DNA of 11,273 bases from Candidatus Aminicenantota bacterium (GTDB lineage: Bacteria; Acidobacteriota; Aminicenantia; Aminicenantales; Aminicenantaceae). The translations under genes were made by a program, and so were the position numbers. The stretch lies in the NCBI GenBank assembly GCA_030617525.1, contig JAUWVG010000031.1, positions 1-11,273 on the forward strand. Reading direction: 5' to 3'. Under the pieces are notes generated by a model, which was given only the letters and a program-made list of their open reading frames with translations, was not told the origin of the DNA and did not search any database. The stretch's first letter is position 1; every line of letters begins with the position of its first letter. This document shows, piece after piece, positions 1 to 7,128 of the stretch.

Positions 1-503
1 AGTTCCTTGAGAATAAACTGAGGAACAATCAAGGGGCCTTCAATAAACGCTGTATTGCTGATATCTGCGATGCGGCCGTCAATGATAACACTGGTATCGA
101 GGATTTTCTGAGCCTGTCCCGTTCTTTTTTCTTTAAAAAAATCGAACAGATGGGCCGGATACAACCACTCAAACTTACGCGTTCCCACGAGAAAGCCAAT
201 GTAGGGCATGATAATGAGAAAAAAGATGCGAATGAACGAAGCCGTTGTCACATCCTGAGAAATTGTCTGATAGATAGAGCCCAAGCCCCACCCGAGAAGC
301 ACCCCCGCATACGTCCCCAAGGTAGATGACCAGATGATTTTAAACTGGCTCTTCCGAATCCTTGTCTCAAGATAGACGATAAGAGCACCAAGAACCAGGG
401 CAATCCCGGCTCCGATGTAGTTTGTCACATTAAACGGGGGAAAAAAGTATCCCGATGCTGTAATGATGGCAATAATGATAAAGCGCAAAATAAAAATTCC
501 CAT
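1..503 (-). CDS. Membrane-anchored PIN/TRAM domain protein, YacL type (C-terminal part cut off by window edge)
   Basis: The first 167 residues of a YacL-like protein are visible; the gene runs off the left edge with no stop. Four hydrophobic segments (about residues 3-20, 28-46, 61-79 and 90-108) form an N-terminal membrane domain. After a charged linker, a PIN nuclease fold begins near residue 132 with the family hallmark LDTSVIIDGRIADI (135-148), which holds the metal-binding type Asp136 and nearby Asp142 and Asp147. A TRAM RNA-binding domain is expected in the missing part. PIN domains are Mg-dependent ribonucleases; the substrate of this family is not settled to my knowledge. The ATG at 503 lies 11 nt after the radA stop and has a modest AAGG-type ribosome site, so it is probably co-transcribed with radA. 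Gram-positive genomes show a related order, radA-disA-yacL-ispD; disA is absent here. The family call is firm, the function is inference. Confidence 0.9.
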   Translation of the reverse strand, partial: MGIFILRFIIIAIITASGYFFPPFNVTNYIGAGIALVLGALIVYLETRIRKSQFKIIWSSTLGTYAGVLLGWGLGSIYQTISQDVTTASFIRIFFLIIMPYIGFLVGTRKFEWLYPAHLFDFFKEKRTGQAQKILDTSVIIDGRIADISNTAFIEGPLIVPQFILKE

Positions 504-514
504 TGGCACTACCT

Positions 515-1870
515 TTAAAATAATATTTGAGAAGCCTCTCTGATATTTTTTGCCTCCAATAGCTGTATATCAGGAATGCCTCCTTTATCTTTATTATTCA
601 TATTTCCTTTTGGAAGGATCACCTTGTTAAAACCCAAAGAAGCGGCCTCTTTCAGCCGAGTAAGAGGCTGGCTGACAGAACGAATTTCTCCACTCAGTCC
701 CACTTCACCAAAGATGGTTACATCCGGCGGGACAGCCTTATTCTTCATGCAGGACACAACAGCCAAGATCACCGCAAGATCGGTGGCCGGTTCTTCCAGA
801 GAAAGACCTCCAGGCACATTCAGATAAACGTCTTCCCCGGCAAAACTGTATCCAAGTTTCCTTTCGATCAACGCCAGGAGCATCGCAGTACGGAAGTGAT
901 CCAATCCAACAGTCATCCTTCGGGGATTTCCGGAAAACAGAGTGGAGGAAACAAGGGCTTGAATTTCTGCCAGAAGAGGCCGCGATCCCTTAAGAGTACA
1001 GACAACAACACTTCCAGCTTCATCCTTTGGCCGCTCTTTCAGGAAAAACGCCGACGGGTTGGCGATGGCTTGAAGGCCCTTCTCATCCATTTCAAACACG
1101 GCCAGCTCGGAGACCGGCCCAAACCTATTCTTTAGGGCCCGCAGAACTCTGTAGCTGTGATCCCGTTCTCCTTCAAAATAGAGAACAACATCAACCATGT
1201 GCTCCAGTGACTTTGGCCCCGCCAGTGAGCCTTCCTTGGTGATGTGTCCAATGAGGAAAGAAGAAATTTCTCTTGTTTTTGCAAAGCGAAAAATCTGATT
1301 GGTGACTTCCCGGACCTGGCTGATCGTTCCAGGGCTTGACGACAATTTGGAAGAAAAGGCCGTTTGGACGGAATCCAGAATGAGAATCTGAGGCTTGAGT
1401 TTTTCGGCCTGAGCTATAATTCTTTCGAGGTTCGTTTCCGCCAGCAGATACAGGTTTTCGCCTTGCACACCAAGCCGCTGTCCGCGCAGCTTGATTTGTT
1501 CCAAGGATTCCTCTCCCGAGATATAAAGGACTTTCTCCCCTTGTTCTGCAAAATCACGGCTGATCTGGAGCAAAAGCGTCGACTTTCCGATTCCAGGCTC
1601 CCCCCCCACCAACACAATAGATCCCAAGACAACTCCACCTCCAATAACACGGTTGAATTCTTCGATTCCTGTTTTAATCCTTCTCTTTTTTGCCTCTTTG
1701 ACATCTTTGTAAAGGACCGGGTCAGACACGGGAAAAGAAAAGCCTTCCGCTGATTGTTCCTCGATTTCCTCTACAAGTGTCTCCCATTCGCCGCAGCTCG
1801 GACAGCGTCCCAGCCACTTGGGGGATTGGAAACCACAATTTTGGCAGGAAAAAGTTGTTTTTGTCTTCAT
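515..1870 (-). CDS. radA: DNA repair and recombination ATPase RadA (Sms)
   Basis: RadA is a RecA-like, DnaB-like ATPase that drives branch migration and processes recombination intermediates. All domains are visible in the 451 residues: a C4 zinc finger (Cys9, Cys12, Cys23, Cys26), Walker A GEPGIGKST (90-98), Walker B ILILDS (162-167), the RadA-specific KNRFG motif (247-251) and a Lon-protease-like C-terminal domain (about 285-451). The length is normal for the family. I chose the ATG at 1870. A GTG directly before it (1873) would add one residue, but the GGA ribosome site then sits only 2 nt away, against 5 nt for the ATG. The ATG shares one base with the mlaD stop (TGATG), implying translational coupling. 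A run of eight G on the coding strand (1600-1607) lies at the start of Walker A. Identification is secure. Confidence 0.97.
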   Translation of the reverse strand: MKTKTTFSCQNCGFQSPKWLGRCPSCGEWETLVEEIEEQSAEGFSFPVSDPVLYKDVKEAKKRRIKTGIEEFNRVIGGGVVLGSIVLVGGEPGIGKSTLLLQISRDFAEQGEKVLYISGEESLEQIKLRGQRLGVQGENLYLLAETNLERIIAQAEKLKPQILILDSVQTAFSSKLSSSPGTISQVREVTNQIFRFAKTREISSFLIGHITKEGSLAGPKSLEHMVDVVLYFEGERDHSYRVLRALKNRFGPVSELAVFEMDEKGLQAIANPSAFFLKERPKDEAGSVVVCTLKGSRPLLAEIQALVSSTLFSGNPRRMTVGLDHFRTAMLLALIERKLGYSFAGEDVYLNVPGGLSLEEPATDLAVILAVVSCMKNKAVPPDVTIFGEVGLSGEIRSVSQPLTRLKEAASLGFNKVILPKGNMNNKDKGGIPDIQLLEAKNIREASQILF

Positions 1871-3234
1871 CACAATCCAAGGCCAAGACCGAAATAAAAC
1901 TCTCTGTTGGACGCTAAAGTGAAATCATCGATCCCGAGGATGATGTAGATGTGTTTTGTGGCCGAATACCGGGTCCATGCCCGAAAACGGGGACTCGTTT
2001 GCCTGTTAAAATCGAATCCCTCCAGGCTTATCAGCAGGCGGTCCTTCAACGTGTAGACATCCAGCCCGGCTCCAACTTTGGACTCCAGAATCCCTAACCT
2101 TGGAACAAAGGGTCCCAGGCGGTAGCCTCCTTGGATGGAAAAAGTTAATGCGTCCAACCAGGGATCATAGACCGCTTGACCAAGAAAATACTTATTTCCG
2201 GCCGCCCAGACGTCCATCATGAAGGTATTCTTGATAAACCGGCTTTGACCGAAATATTCCGTGCGCAGCCCGAAACGGGCGTTCATTGAGGCAAGAGGTC
2301 TGATGATTTTTTCAATGTCCTTCATCGCTCCCTCAGCACGCTTGTAGAGATTTGGGTCCTGGATCAGCTTTCCTAGGGTTCCTTCCCCTTTATTGATCTT
2401 TTCAAGCGATTCATTCAAAAGCCGCAGAGAATCTTCGGTTTTTTCTATCAGGTCCTTGATCTTTTCCAAATTCAGCCTGATAGGGTCTCTGTTTTCCTCG
2501 ACCATCTCCTTCATGACCGTTACAAATTCTTCGAGATCCAGCGAAATATCCTCTATCTTTTTTTCAAAGCTGTCGACGGCTCGTGAGGTGTTTTGAATCC
2601 CCTGTCTGACACCTTGGCGGTTCTCAGCCAAAAATTCTTTTAAATCGGATGTCAATGCCGAAAAATCCTCCAGTGCTCCCTGAACGCTGGCCGCAGACTC
2701 CTCCTTTCCAAGAATTGTCTTTATGGATTCACCCAGGGCCTTCACATCCTCTCCCACTGAAAGGAACATTTTCCCAAGCTGTTCAATATCAAAGGAGACT
2801 TCGGGAAGAAGGCTTTCCCCAGGTTGGAAAAACCCTTCATCCTCTCCAGGAATGATCTCTACATATTTTTCTCCGATAAGCCCGGCGGTTGCCATGGTCG
2901 CCTTTGATCCCTTCTGGACACTCACTGCCGGATTAATAAACAGCTCGACTTCGGGTCGGTTTCCTTCCAGCCGGATATCTTTTACGTACCCGATTTTTAT
3001 TCCCGCCATCCGAACATAAGACCTTTTGGCCAATCCGATGGCGGTGTCAAATTTCACATAGAGGGGATACCCTTTCTTTTTCAAAAGAATACCAATGTCT
3101 CCCACAAACATAATGAATATGGCTAAAATAAGGAAGATTGTCACAAAAAAGGCACCGATTTTTACTTTTTGCTTAAATTCACGGAAATTCCTGTCCTCCA
3201 TCTCGGTTTTTCTCCTGTTTTCTTCTTTGTTCAT
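1870..3234 (-). CDS. mlaD: MCE-family lipid-transport protein MlaD, long form with predicted C-terminal beta-barrel
   Basis: This is the substrate-binding and channel subunit of an Mla-type lipid transporter. Of 454 residues, about 25-46 form a single inner-membrane anchor. About 54-133 form one MCE domain, with VRMAGIKIGYVKDI at 74-87. About 150-315 are helical and rich in Glu, Lys and Leu, including the GEGTLGKLIQDPNLY stretch (283-297) common in MCE proteins. About 319-454 change character to alternating hydrophobic/polar strands with many aromatics and glycines, ending in FYFGLGLGL. That end resembles an outer-membrane beta-barrel and matches a C-terminal region I recall from Desulfobacterota MCE proteins. 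E. coli MlaD is only about 180 residues and lacks it. It lies 45 nt after mlaF. The start is uncertain: the ATG at 3234 has a poor ribosome site, whereas Met12 (ATG at 3201) has AGGAG 10 nt upstream. MCE family is certain; the barrel is a strong inference. Confidence 0.93.
   Translation of the reverse strand: MNKEENRRKTEMEDRNFREFKQKVKIGAFFVTIFLILAIFIMFVGDIGILLKKKGYPLYVKFDTAIGLAKRSYVRMAGIKIGYVKDIRLEGNRPEVELFINPAVSVQKGSKATMATAGLIGEKYVEIIPGEDEGFFQPGESLLPEVSFDIEQLGKMFLSVGEDVKALGESIKTILGKEESAASVQGALEDFSALTSDLKEFLAENRQGVRQGIQNTSRAVDSFEKKIEDISLDLEEFVTVMKEMVEENRDPIRLNLEKIKDLIEKTEDSLRLLNESLEKINKGEGTLGKLIQDPNLYKRAEGAMKDIEKIIRPLASMNARFGLRTEYFGQSRFIKNTFMMDVWAAGNKYFLGQAVYDPWLDALTFSIQGGYRLGPFVPRLGILESKVGAGLDVYTLKDRLLISLEGFDFNRQTSPRFRAWTRYSATKHIYIILGIDDFTLASNREFYFGLGLGL
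3212..3216 (-). promoter_or_regulatory. Ribosome binding site favouring an internal mlaD start
   Basis: AGGAG lies 10 nt before the ATG at 3201 (Met12 of the longer reading). The upstream ATG at 3234 has only a weak GGGA four bases away. Starting at 3201 removes 11 very polar residues and leaves a short cytoplasmic tail before the membrane anchor, which is more usual for MCE proteins. This is inferred from base complementarity only. Confidence 0.5.
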
Positions 3235-3279
3235 ACCATCCCAGGGTAATTCTTCTCTTCTTTCACCCTAGACTATTCT

Positions 3280-4029
3280 CTACCAATTTTCAAGCGGCCC
3301 TTCCGCATGTCCATGAATAAACTGATGGACAATTCGGTTCTTTGATTGCTGAATCTCCTCTGGTGTTCCACACTCAATGATTGTTCCCTGGTAGAGCATG
3401 GCAATCCTGTCCGCCACTTTAAACGTGCTGTCCATATCATGAGTGATCACCACAGAGGTCACATTCAATTCCTCTTTCAATTTGTTGATCAGATCATTGA
3501 TGGCATTGGCTCGGATTTGATCGATTCCCGTCGAGGGCTCATCATAGAGAATAATTTCGGGATTGTAGGCGATTGCTCTTGCCAGTCCGACCCTTTTTTT
3601 CATCCCGCCACTGAGTTCAAAGGGCATCAGGTGTTCCACGTTCCGTAATCCTACTCTATCCAGACACTCTGTCACAATTTTTTCGATTTTTTCTTGAGGG
3701 AAGGTCGTGTACCGCTCCAATCCGAAGCTCACATTCTGAGCCACCGTCATGGAATCAAAAAGTGCGGCGCCCTGGAAAAGCATGGCAAATTTCCTTCGTA
3801 CTGCATACAGTTCTTTTTCCTCCCGAAGTTCAGTCACGTTAACTCCATCTATGTATATCTGCCCCCTGTCAGGCTGTAAGAGTCCTATCATATGCTTGAG
3901 GAGAACACTTTTACCCGACCCGCTTTGTCCGATGATGACGAGGGTTTCTCCTCTATTAATCTCTAAATTCAGACCTCTGAGCACATGATTCTCTCCGAAG
4001 GATTTGTGCACATCCACAAAACGGATCAT
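3280..4029 (-). CDS. mlaF: Lipid-transport ABC ATPase MlaF
   Basis: The cytoplasmic ATPase of the Mla/MCE transporter, predicted to pair with the MlaE permease. In 249 residues the full ABC set is present: Walker A GQSGSGKS (34-41), Q-loop Gln86, signature LSGGMKKR (139-146), Walker B with Asp163-Glu164, and switch His197. The C-terminus HQFIHGHAEGPL (235-246) is typical of MlaF and separates it from generic importers. The open frame runs on upstream to 4230, but that part overlaps mlaE in another frame. The ATG at 4029 begins the conserved ABC fold, forms an ATGA overlap with the mlaE stop, and has AGGGAG nine bases upstream. No MlaB (STAS) partner gene is in this window. The start and family are secure. 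Confidence 0.97.
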   Translation of the reverse strand: MIRFVDVHKSFGENHVLRGLNLEINRGETLVIIGQSGSGKSVLLKHMIGLLQPDRGQIYIDGVNVTELREEKELYAVRRKFAMLFQGAALFDSMTVAQNVSFGLERYTTFPQEKIEKIVTECLDRVGLRNVEHLMPFELSGGMKKRVGLARAIAYNPEIILYDEPSTGIDQIRANAINDLINKLKEELNVTSVVITHDMDSTFKVADRIAMLYQGTIIECGTPEEIQQSKNRIVHQFIHGHAEGPLENW

Positions 4030-4814
4030 CCCGTGAAGCTCCCTGGGAGAAATTCGCTGAGAAAAAAGTTGAAAATAAGGATGAGAACACTCGAGATCAC
4101 GGCCGCTCGTGTTGTGGCCTTCCCGACTCCTTCCGCACCGGCTTCCGTGCTCAACCCCTGCCAGCAGCCGACAATAGCGATAATCACACCAAAAAATACG
4201 GCCTTGATGAGCCCGGAGACCACATCCCACATCTCAAAGTAGGTGAGCGTGTTGGTGATGTAGACGTGACGGTTCACTCCCATGAGAACGATGTTGTAGA
4301 AAAATCCGGAAAGGATGCCGATAAAGTCACCATAGAGCGTCAGCATGGGAAGGATAACTATACATGCTAAGGTCCTGGGGACGACAAGAAAACGGTTCGG
4401 ATCTGCACCCAAGCTAAAAAGGGCATCGATCTGCTCAGTGATTTTCATCGTGCCGATTTCAGCTGCCATAGATGAGCCCACACGCCCTGCAAGCATGAGG
4501 CCGACAAAAACAGGGATAAGCTCCTTCGAAAGGCCCAGAGAAATGATCGGCCCGGAGTAGGCCTCGGATCCATGTCCCACGTATCGTGTAAATGCGATAT
4601 AGATCTGAAGACCAAAGACCAATCCGCCAAAAGCGGCTGTAATGGTCACAATCGGGAGAGATTTGACACCAATTTCCTCCAACTGCTGGAGAAAATTTTT
4701 CTTTTCCCAGGATTTTGTGAAAATGTTTTTAAAGGTTTGATTGAAGAGCGCTCCGGCTTCTCCAGCTTTTGTTAAAAATCGAAACAGAAAAGAAAACCGA
4801 TTGGGATCTGTCAT
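4026..4814 (-). CDS. mlaE: Lipid-transport ABC permease MlaE
   Basis: The inner-membrane permease of the Mla/MCE lipid transporter, 262 residues, of normal length. Membrane segments lie at about 53-75, 90-110, 148-178 and 198-218, with a last one at 238-256. The MlaE signature is clear: GLMLAGRVGSSMAAEIGTMK (105-124), continuing ITEQIDAL (125-132). An amphipathic N-terminal helix precedes the first membrane segment, as in known MlaE structures. The frame stays open upstream to 5009 but that part lies inside dnaB. The ATG at 4814 follows the dnaB stop after a single base, gives the usual family length and has no obvious Shine-Dalgarno site, so translation probably depends on ribosomes finishing dnaB. 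It overlaps mlaF by four bases. Function is inferred from family membership; the transported lipid and direction are unknown. Confidence 0.96.
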   Translation of the reverse strand: MTDPNRFSFLFRFLTKAGEAGALFNQTFKNIFTKSWEKKNFLQQLEEIGVKSLPIVTITAAFGGLVFGLQIYIAFTRYVGHGSEAYSGPIISLGLSKELIPVFVGLMLAGRVGSSMAAEIGTMKITEQIDALFSLGADPNRFLVVPRTLACIVILPMLTLYGDFIGILSGFFYNIVLMGVNRHVYITNTLTYFEMWDVVSGLIKAVFFGVIIAIVGCWQGLSTEAGAEGVGKATTRAAVISSVLILIFNFFLSEFLPGSFTG

Positions 4815-4815
4815 T

Positions 4816-6171
4816 TTATGGTTCGTAGGAATGAAATTCCATGTCTGCAAATCTGGCGTATTCGCGGATAAAGGCAAGTTTAACCTTCCCTGTGGGGCCG
4901 TTTCGCTGTTTGGCCACATTGATCTCTGCAATCCCCCGTATCTCCTCCTCATCAGGGCGGTAAAATTCCGGCCGATATATGAAGATGACAACATCAGCGT
5001 CCTGTTCAATGGCCCCGGATTCTCTTAAATCCGAGAGTTGAGGAATGGGTTCTTTGCGTCCTTTTTCTGGGGCACGGCTTAGCTGAGAAATACCCACAAC
5101 AGGAATCCGCAGTTCCTTTGCCAGCTCTTTCAAAGAACGGGAAATAAAAGACATTTCCTGGTTTCTGTTTTCATACCGCCCCCCAACGTGCATGAGTTGG
5201 ATATAATCGATGAAGATGATGTCTAAGCTGTGTTCCATCTTTAACCGTCTTGACTTGGCTTTCATCTCCATCACACTGAGAGCGGGGGATTCATCCACAA
5301 ACATCTTGGCTTGAGAAAGGACTTCACCTGCCAGCTTAAGCCGCTCAAATTCTCTATCACCAACAAATCCGGTTCTTGCTTTTTTCAGGTCAATTTGAGC
5401 TTCTGCACACAACATGCGCAGGACAAGCTGCTCTTTGGCCATTTCCAAAGAAAAAAAACCGACCGATCCACCACGTTTGATTCCAACATGCTGTGAGATG
5501 TTGAGACACATCGCGGTTTTGCCCATCGACGGACGCGCGGCGATAACCACAAACTCTGAACCGTGAAATCCCGATGTTAAATTATCTAAGTCACGAAATC
5601 CTGCCGGGACTCCGGTCACCGCGTCTTTATTCTTCCGGTACGCATCCACAACCTCCAGCGTGGGAGACGTTATGTTTCCTATATGAACAAAGCCCTGTTG
5701 GATCCGCTGCTCTGCCACTTGGAGAATCCCTGCCTGAGCCTCATCTAAAATCTGATCGGCATCTTCTTTCTGCTCGTAGCTCTGGGAAATTGTCTTGGCC
5801 GAAGACAAGATGAGTCTCCGCAGGAGTGCTTTTTCTTTTATCGTTTGTGTGTGGTACTCGACATTAAGACTCCTGGGAACTCCATCCATCAAAGAAGAGA
5901 CATAGGCGGCACCGCCCACTTCATCCAGATGGCCGCTTTTTTGGAGTTCTTCCGTAAGAGAAAGCAGGTCTGCCGGTAAGCCTTTATCCACAAGGTTTAT
6001 GATTTTTCCGAGAATTGTTCTGTGGGCCTCTTTATAAAGATCCTCTGGAATAATAATAGAGAGCACGACATTCAGGTTTTTATTGTTAACCAAAATTCCA
6101 CCCAGAACGGTCTTTTCGGCCTCCATGCTATGGGGGGGAGTTTTTTTCAAAAACATCAAGTCGAGTTCCAT
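4816..6171 (-). CDS. dnaB: Replicative DNA helicase DnaB
   Basis: The hexameric helicase that unwinds DNA 5'-3' at the replication fork. It has 451 residues: the N-terminal primase-interacting domain (about 10-110, opening with PPHSMEAEKTVLG), a linker, and a RecA-type motor domain from about 185. Visible motor motifs are Walker A ARPSMGKTA (212-220), the catalytic Glu242 in SLEM, Walker B IIFIDYIQLM (318-327), SQLSR (362-366), DLRESGAIEQDADVV (381-395) and KQRNGPTG (421-428). No intein interrupts these sites, which are favoured insertion points in other DnaB proteins. The ATG at 6171 has GAGGA close upstream; an in-frame ATG five codons later is an alternative. The 58-nt gap after rplI holds a plausible promoter. 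Identification is certain. Confidence 0.98.
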   Translation of the reverse strand: MELDLMFLKKTPPHSMEAEKTVLGGILVNNKNLNVVLSIIIPEDLYKEAHRTILGKIINLVDKGLPADLLSLTEELQKSGHLDEVGGAAYVSSLMDGVPRSLNVEYHTQTIKEKALLRRLILSSAKTISQSYEQKEDADQILDEAQAGILQVAEQRIQQGFVHIGNITSPTLEVVDAYRKNKDAVTGVPAGFRDLDNLTSGFHGSEFVVIAARPSMGKTAMCLNISQHVGIKRGGSVGFFSLEMAKEQLVLRMLCAEAQIDLKKARTGFVGDREFERLKLAGEVLSQAKMFVDESPALSVMEMKAKSRRLKMEHSLDIIFIDYIQLMHVGGRYENRNQEMSFISRSLKELAKELRIPVVGISQLSRAPEKGRKEPIPQLSDLRESGAIEQDADVVIFIYRPEFYRPDEEEIRGIAEINVAKQRNGPTGKVKLAFIREYARFADMEFHSYEP

Positions 6172-6215
6172 GGTTCCTCGGGGCGTTTAGGTGCCGTTAG
6201 CCCGGTTGTGAAAAT

Positions 6216-6244
6216 ATTATAATGATTTTTTACTTGCTTGTCTT
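6216..6244 (-). promoter_or_regulatory. Candidate sigma-70-type promoter for dnaB-mlaEFD-radA
   Basis: On the minus strand, AAGACA (6239-6244, four of six matches to TTGACA) is separated by 17 nt from a perfect TATAAT (6216-6221). The -10 box lies in the rplI-dnaB junction, about 45 nt before the dnaB ATG, and the -35 lies in the last codons of rplI. The surrounding bases are AT-rich. This would let dnaB and the genes below it be transcribed apart from the ribosomal protein genes. It is a sequence match only. Confidence 0.45.
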
Positions 6245-7102
6245 GCTTTTCTCGTTGCTCTCGTCCTTTTCTTCCTCTTTGACGGTTTCTTCAGGACCGG
6301 CTGCCTCAACGACCTCTGCTTCCGTCTCTCCTTCTTTTTCCTCGACTTCAAGTTCCGGTTCTGGTTCCGGGGCGGGTACGTCACTCTGGACCGCCTCTTT
6401 GTCTTCTTGAGACACTGGCGTTTCTTCAGCCGCTTTATCCTCCGCAGTCATTCCTTCATCCGCACTTGCTTCCGGCACATCGACCGCCGTTTCTTCTTCG
6501 GGTTTTTCTGTCTCCAATTCTTCTTTCGGCGCCTTTTCGTGTTCCTCTGGAGTAGTCCCCGTGATGTCTTCCTGAGGGGCAGTCTCGGCCATCGCTTTTT
6601 TTTCTTTTGGCTCCTCTTTTGCTTTGTCCACATCTGGCTTTAAGTCTTCTTCCGCCGCGCCTTCGGGAACGACCTGGACTTTAATCTCCGCGATGTCATC
6701 TAAAAATACCTTGATCGGCACGGTGTAGTTGCCCAGTCTTTTGATGGGATCTTTAAGCAGAATTTTTTTCTTCTCGATTTCAAATCCCAGTTTATCCAAT
6801 TTCTCTTTGATGTCAGCAACGCTGACAGAGCCAAAAATGGTGTCTTTTTCGCCCGCCTTTCTCTCAAAAGAGAAAGACACATCGTTGAGCTTCTGGATAT
6901 CATCTTGGTAGGATATCCGCACTTTTTCCAGATTCTTCTTTAGGGATACCTGTTCCATCTCGATCATCTTCATGTTGGACGAGGTCACTTCTAAGGCAAG
7001 TTTCTTTGGAAGCAGATAATTTCTTCCGTAGCCTGCAGCGACGTTGACGATATCCCCTTTACTTCCCAGGTTCTCTATATTTTCTTTTAGGATGATTTTC
7101 AT
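6230..7102 (-). CDS. rplI: Ribosomal protein bL9 with a long acidic C-terminal extension
   Basis: A large-subunit protein that binds 23S rRNA and reaches out from the ribosome surface. Residues 1-147 are a complete bL9: the rRNA-binding N-domain opens with MKIILKENIENLGSKGD and GYGRNYLLP (24-32), followed by the connecting helix and the C-domain (GSVSVADI, 91-98). The protein then continues for about 140 residues (150-290) of Glu, Pro, Ala, Asp and Lys with no apparent fold, ending in a short Ser/Lys tail. Standard bL9 has about 150 residues. The frame is open upstream to 7132, but the ATG at 7102 starts the family fold and has GGAGG seven bases before it. It follows rpsR after 26 nt. The core identity is certain; the role of the tail is unknown. 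Confidence 0.96.
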   Translation of the reverse strand: MKIILKENIENLGSKGDIVNVAAGYGRNYLLPKKLALEVTSSNMKMIEMEQVSLKKNLEKVRISYQDDIQKLNDVSFSFERKAGEKDTIFGSVSVADIKEKLDKLGFEIEKKKILLKDPIKRLGNYTVPIKVFLDDIAEIKVQVVPEGAAEEDLKPDVDKAKEEPKEKKAMAETAPQEDITGTTPEEHEKAPKEELETEKPEEETAVDVPEASADEGMTAEDKAAEETPVSQEDKEAVQSDVPAPEPEPELEVEEKEGETEAEVVEAAGPEETVKEEEKDESNEKSKTSK

Positions 7103-7109
7103 ATTCTTT

Positions 7110-7114
7110 CCTCC
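7110..7114 (-). promoter_or_regulatory. Ribosome binding site fixing the rplI start
   Basis: A full GGAGG lies seven bases before the ATG at 7102. It settles the start there and not at the upstream in-frame codon at 7132, which overlaps the rpsR stop and would add ten residues absent from the bL9 family. Confidence 0.85.
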
Positions 7115-7128
7115 ACTTCCACGTCTTA

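Noticed and set aside
3235..3279. Inverted repeat between mlaF and mlaD (AGGGT/ACCCT)
   Set aside because: Five base pairs with a loop of about 20 and no U run; no better than chance.
4030..4230. Upstream in-frame extension of mlaF by 67 residues
   Set aside because: It lies wholly inside the mlaE coding region in another frame, has no ABC-ATPase similarity, and the ATGA overlap start at 4029 has a good ribosome site.
4815..5009. Upstream in-frame extension of mlaE by 65 residues
   Set aside because: It overlaps the 3' end of dnaB in another frame; the start at 4814 gives the normal family length.
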